A stretch of 64,000 bases of DNA. It comes from Natroniella sp046097105 (GTDB lineage: Bacteria; Bacillota; Halanaerobiia; Halobacteroidales; Halobacteroidaceae). A model generated the notes under the pieces. That model was not told the DNA's origin. It saw nothing but the letters and a program-made list of their open reading frames with translations, and did not search any database. Location: positions 1,054,001-1,118,000 of the forward strand of contig NZ_CP175562.1 in assembly GCF_046097105.1 (NCBI RefSeq). The letters run 5' to 3'. A program made the translations under genes and the position numbers. Shown here piece by piece: positions 63,495 to 64,000 of this stretch (the stretch's first letter is position 1; each line of letters opens with the position of its first letter).

Positions 63495-63571
63495 CTTAAG
63501 TTTAAGTAAGGAATAAAAGTCCTTATGTTTTTAACGGTTGACTCAGACTTAACCTCAACCTTAAACTTAAG
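63495..63571. repeat. Palindromic intergenic repeat, copy C
   Basis: A 77-base element with exact 12-base inverted ends (CTTAAGTTTAAG at 63495 and its complement at 63560-63571) and the family centre (AAGTAAG...CCTTATGTTTTTAAC.GTTGACT). It fills the pxpB-pxpC gap, and its end forms the pxpB stop codon. Confidence 0.65.
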
Positions 63572-64000
63572 TTATTTTGTAATCAACCTCAATCTGATAG
63601 TTACCAGCTTCTATTGCAGTAGCTATCTTTTGGTATTCATTTTCAGTTATCGCCTCAAACTTAATATAGTTTCCACTCTCTATTTCTGCTAAGATTGGTT
63701 TATCTCGATAAGGAGCAAACAATTTCACAGGTGTTCTTCCTATAAGCTGCCAGCCTCCTGGACTTTCAATCGGATAAATCCCTGTCTGATTATCAGCAAT
63801 TCCTACACTTCCAGCTGGAATCTCAATTCGTGGCTCATCTAAACGAGGAGTAGCTATCTGCTCTGTTAGCCCTCCTAAATAAACAAAACCAGGCGTAAAG
63901 CCTAACATATAAATTAAATACATTGCTTCAGAATGAAGTTCAATTACCTCCTCAGAAGTCAAACCATTAACTCGAGCTACATGCTCTAAGTCTGGCCCTC
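63567..64000 (-). CDS. pxpB: 5-Oxoprolinase subunit B (KipI-like), N-terminus beyond window
   Basis: The frame is open to the window edge, and the residues before the first possible start still match the family (GPDLEHVARVNGLTSEEVIELH), so the gene continues outside. It has the hallmark LGFTPGFVYLGGL, then RIEIPAGSVGIADNQTGIYPIESPGGWQLIGRTP of KipI/PxpB. It precedes pxpC by about 110 bases on the same strand. Confidence 0.92.
   Translation of the reverse strand, partial: GPDLEHVARVNGLTSEEVIELHSEAMYLIYMLGFTPGFVYLGGLTEQIATPRLDEPRIEIPAGSVGIADNQTGIYPIESPGGWQLIGRTPVKLFAPYRDKPILAEIESGNYIKFEAITENEYQKIATAIEAGNYQIEVDYKIT

Overview
The window looks like the chromosome of a low-GC, anaerobic, diderm Firmicute, most likely in the Halanaerobiales (Halobacteroidaceae-like). 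This is inferred from three things: strong AGGAGG-type ribosome binding sites and AT-rich DNA; signal-peptide proteins with outer-membrane beta-barrel character ending in an aromatic residue (371-1063, 61739-62233); and a gene set of M42 peptidases, meso-diaminopimelate dehydrogenase, a DMSO-reductase-family enzyme and a CoA-disulfide reductase/rhodanese. The genus cannot be fixed from sequence reading alone. I see no tRNA, rRNA, CRISPR array or transposase gene.

Layout. 0-21 kb holds signalling and housekeeping genes: an EAL protein, a REC-GGDEF response regulator, a second GGDEF protein, two chemoreceptors, a ComFB protein, the tRNA wobble-modification pair YtqA/MnmM, a MATE exporter, Ddh, HtpG and a double universal-stress protein. 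21-34 kb holds metabolism and envelope genes: a two-gene molybdopterin oxidoreductase operon whose catalytic subunit is fused to a TorD-like chaperone, NagB, a glycerophosphodiesterase next to an LtaS-like phosphoglycerol transferase, an AI-2E family transporter, a PilZ protein, a CoA-disulfide reductase-rhodanese behind a palindromic operator, and HtpX. 35-36 kb is a phage-like holin/muramidase pair split by one in-frame TGA. 36-43.6 kb is a DNA-repair block: RecJ, a PD-(D/E)XK nuclease, a UvrD-type helicase and an AddB-like ATPase. 57.5-64 kb holds a YetF/DUF421 protein, three tandem M42 peptidases, an outer-membrane protein and the 5-oxoprolinase subunits PxpC and PxpB.

The most striking region is 43.9-57.4 kb. 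It is an Rhs (YD-repeat) polymorphic-toxin locus, entirely on the minus strand. One 5'-truncated Rhs gene and one signal-peptide/Rhs gene are followed by four displaced Rhs tips. Each tip shares a nearly identical core ending in DPLGL and then switches to an unrelated C-terminal domain. Every tip is followed by a different small gene, and all six of these encode predicted membrane proteins, which makes them candidate immunity genes. Several tips carry frameshifts, a nonsense codon or small duplications, and some are separated from the next gene by hairpins. This is what a store of silent C-terminal cassettes would look like.

Two further layers stand out. The 7-mer GGGCCAA/TTGGCCC occurs about 55-60 times by hand count where only a few are expected, but only three times in the 13-kb Rhs region. 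There are also short palindromic intergenic repeats at 7.8, 34.8 and 63.5 kb and a second dispersed family at 19.9, 25.0 and 61.6 kb. Several clear promoters carry perfect palindromes placed like operators (ddh, CoA-disulfide reductase, htpG leader).
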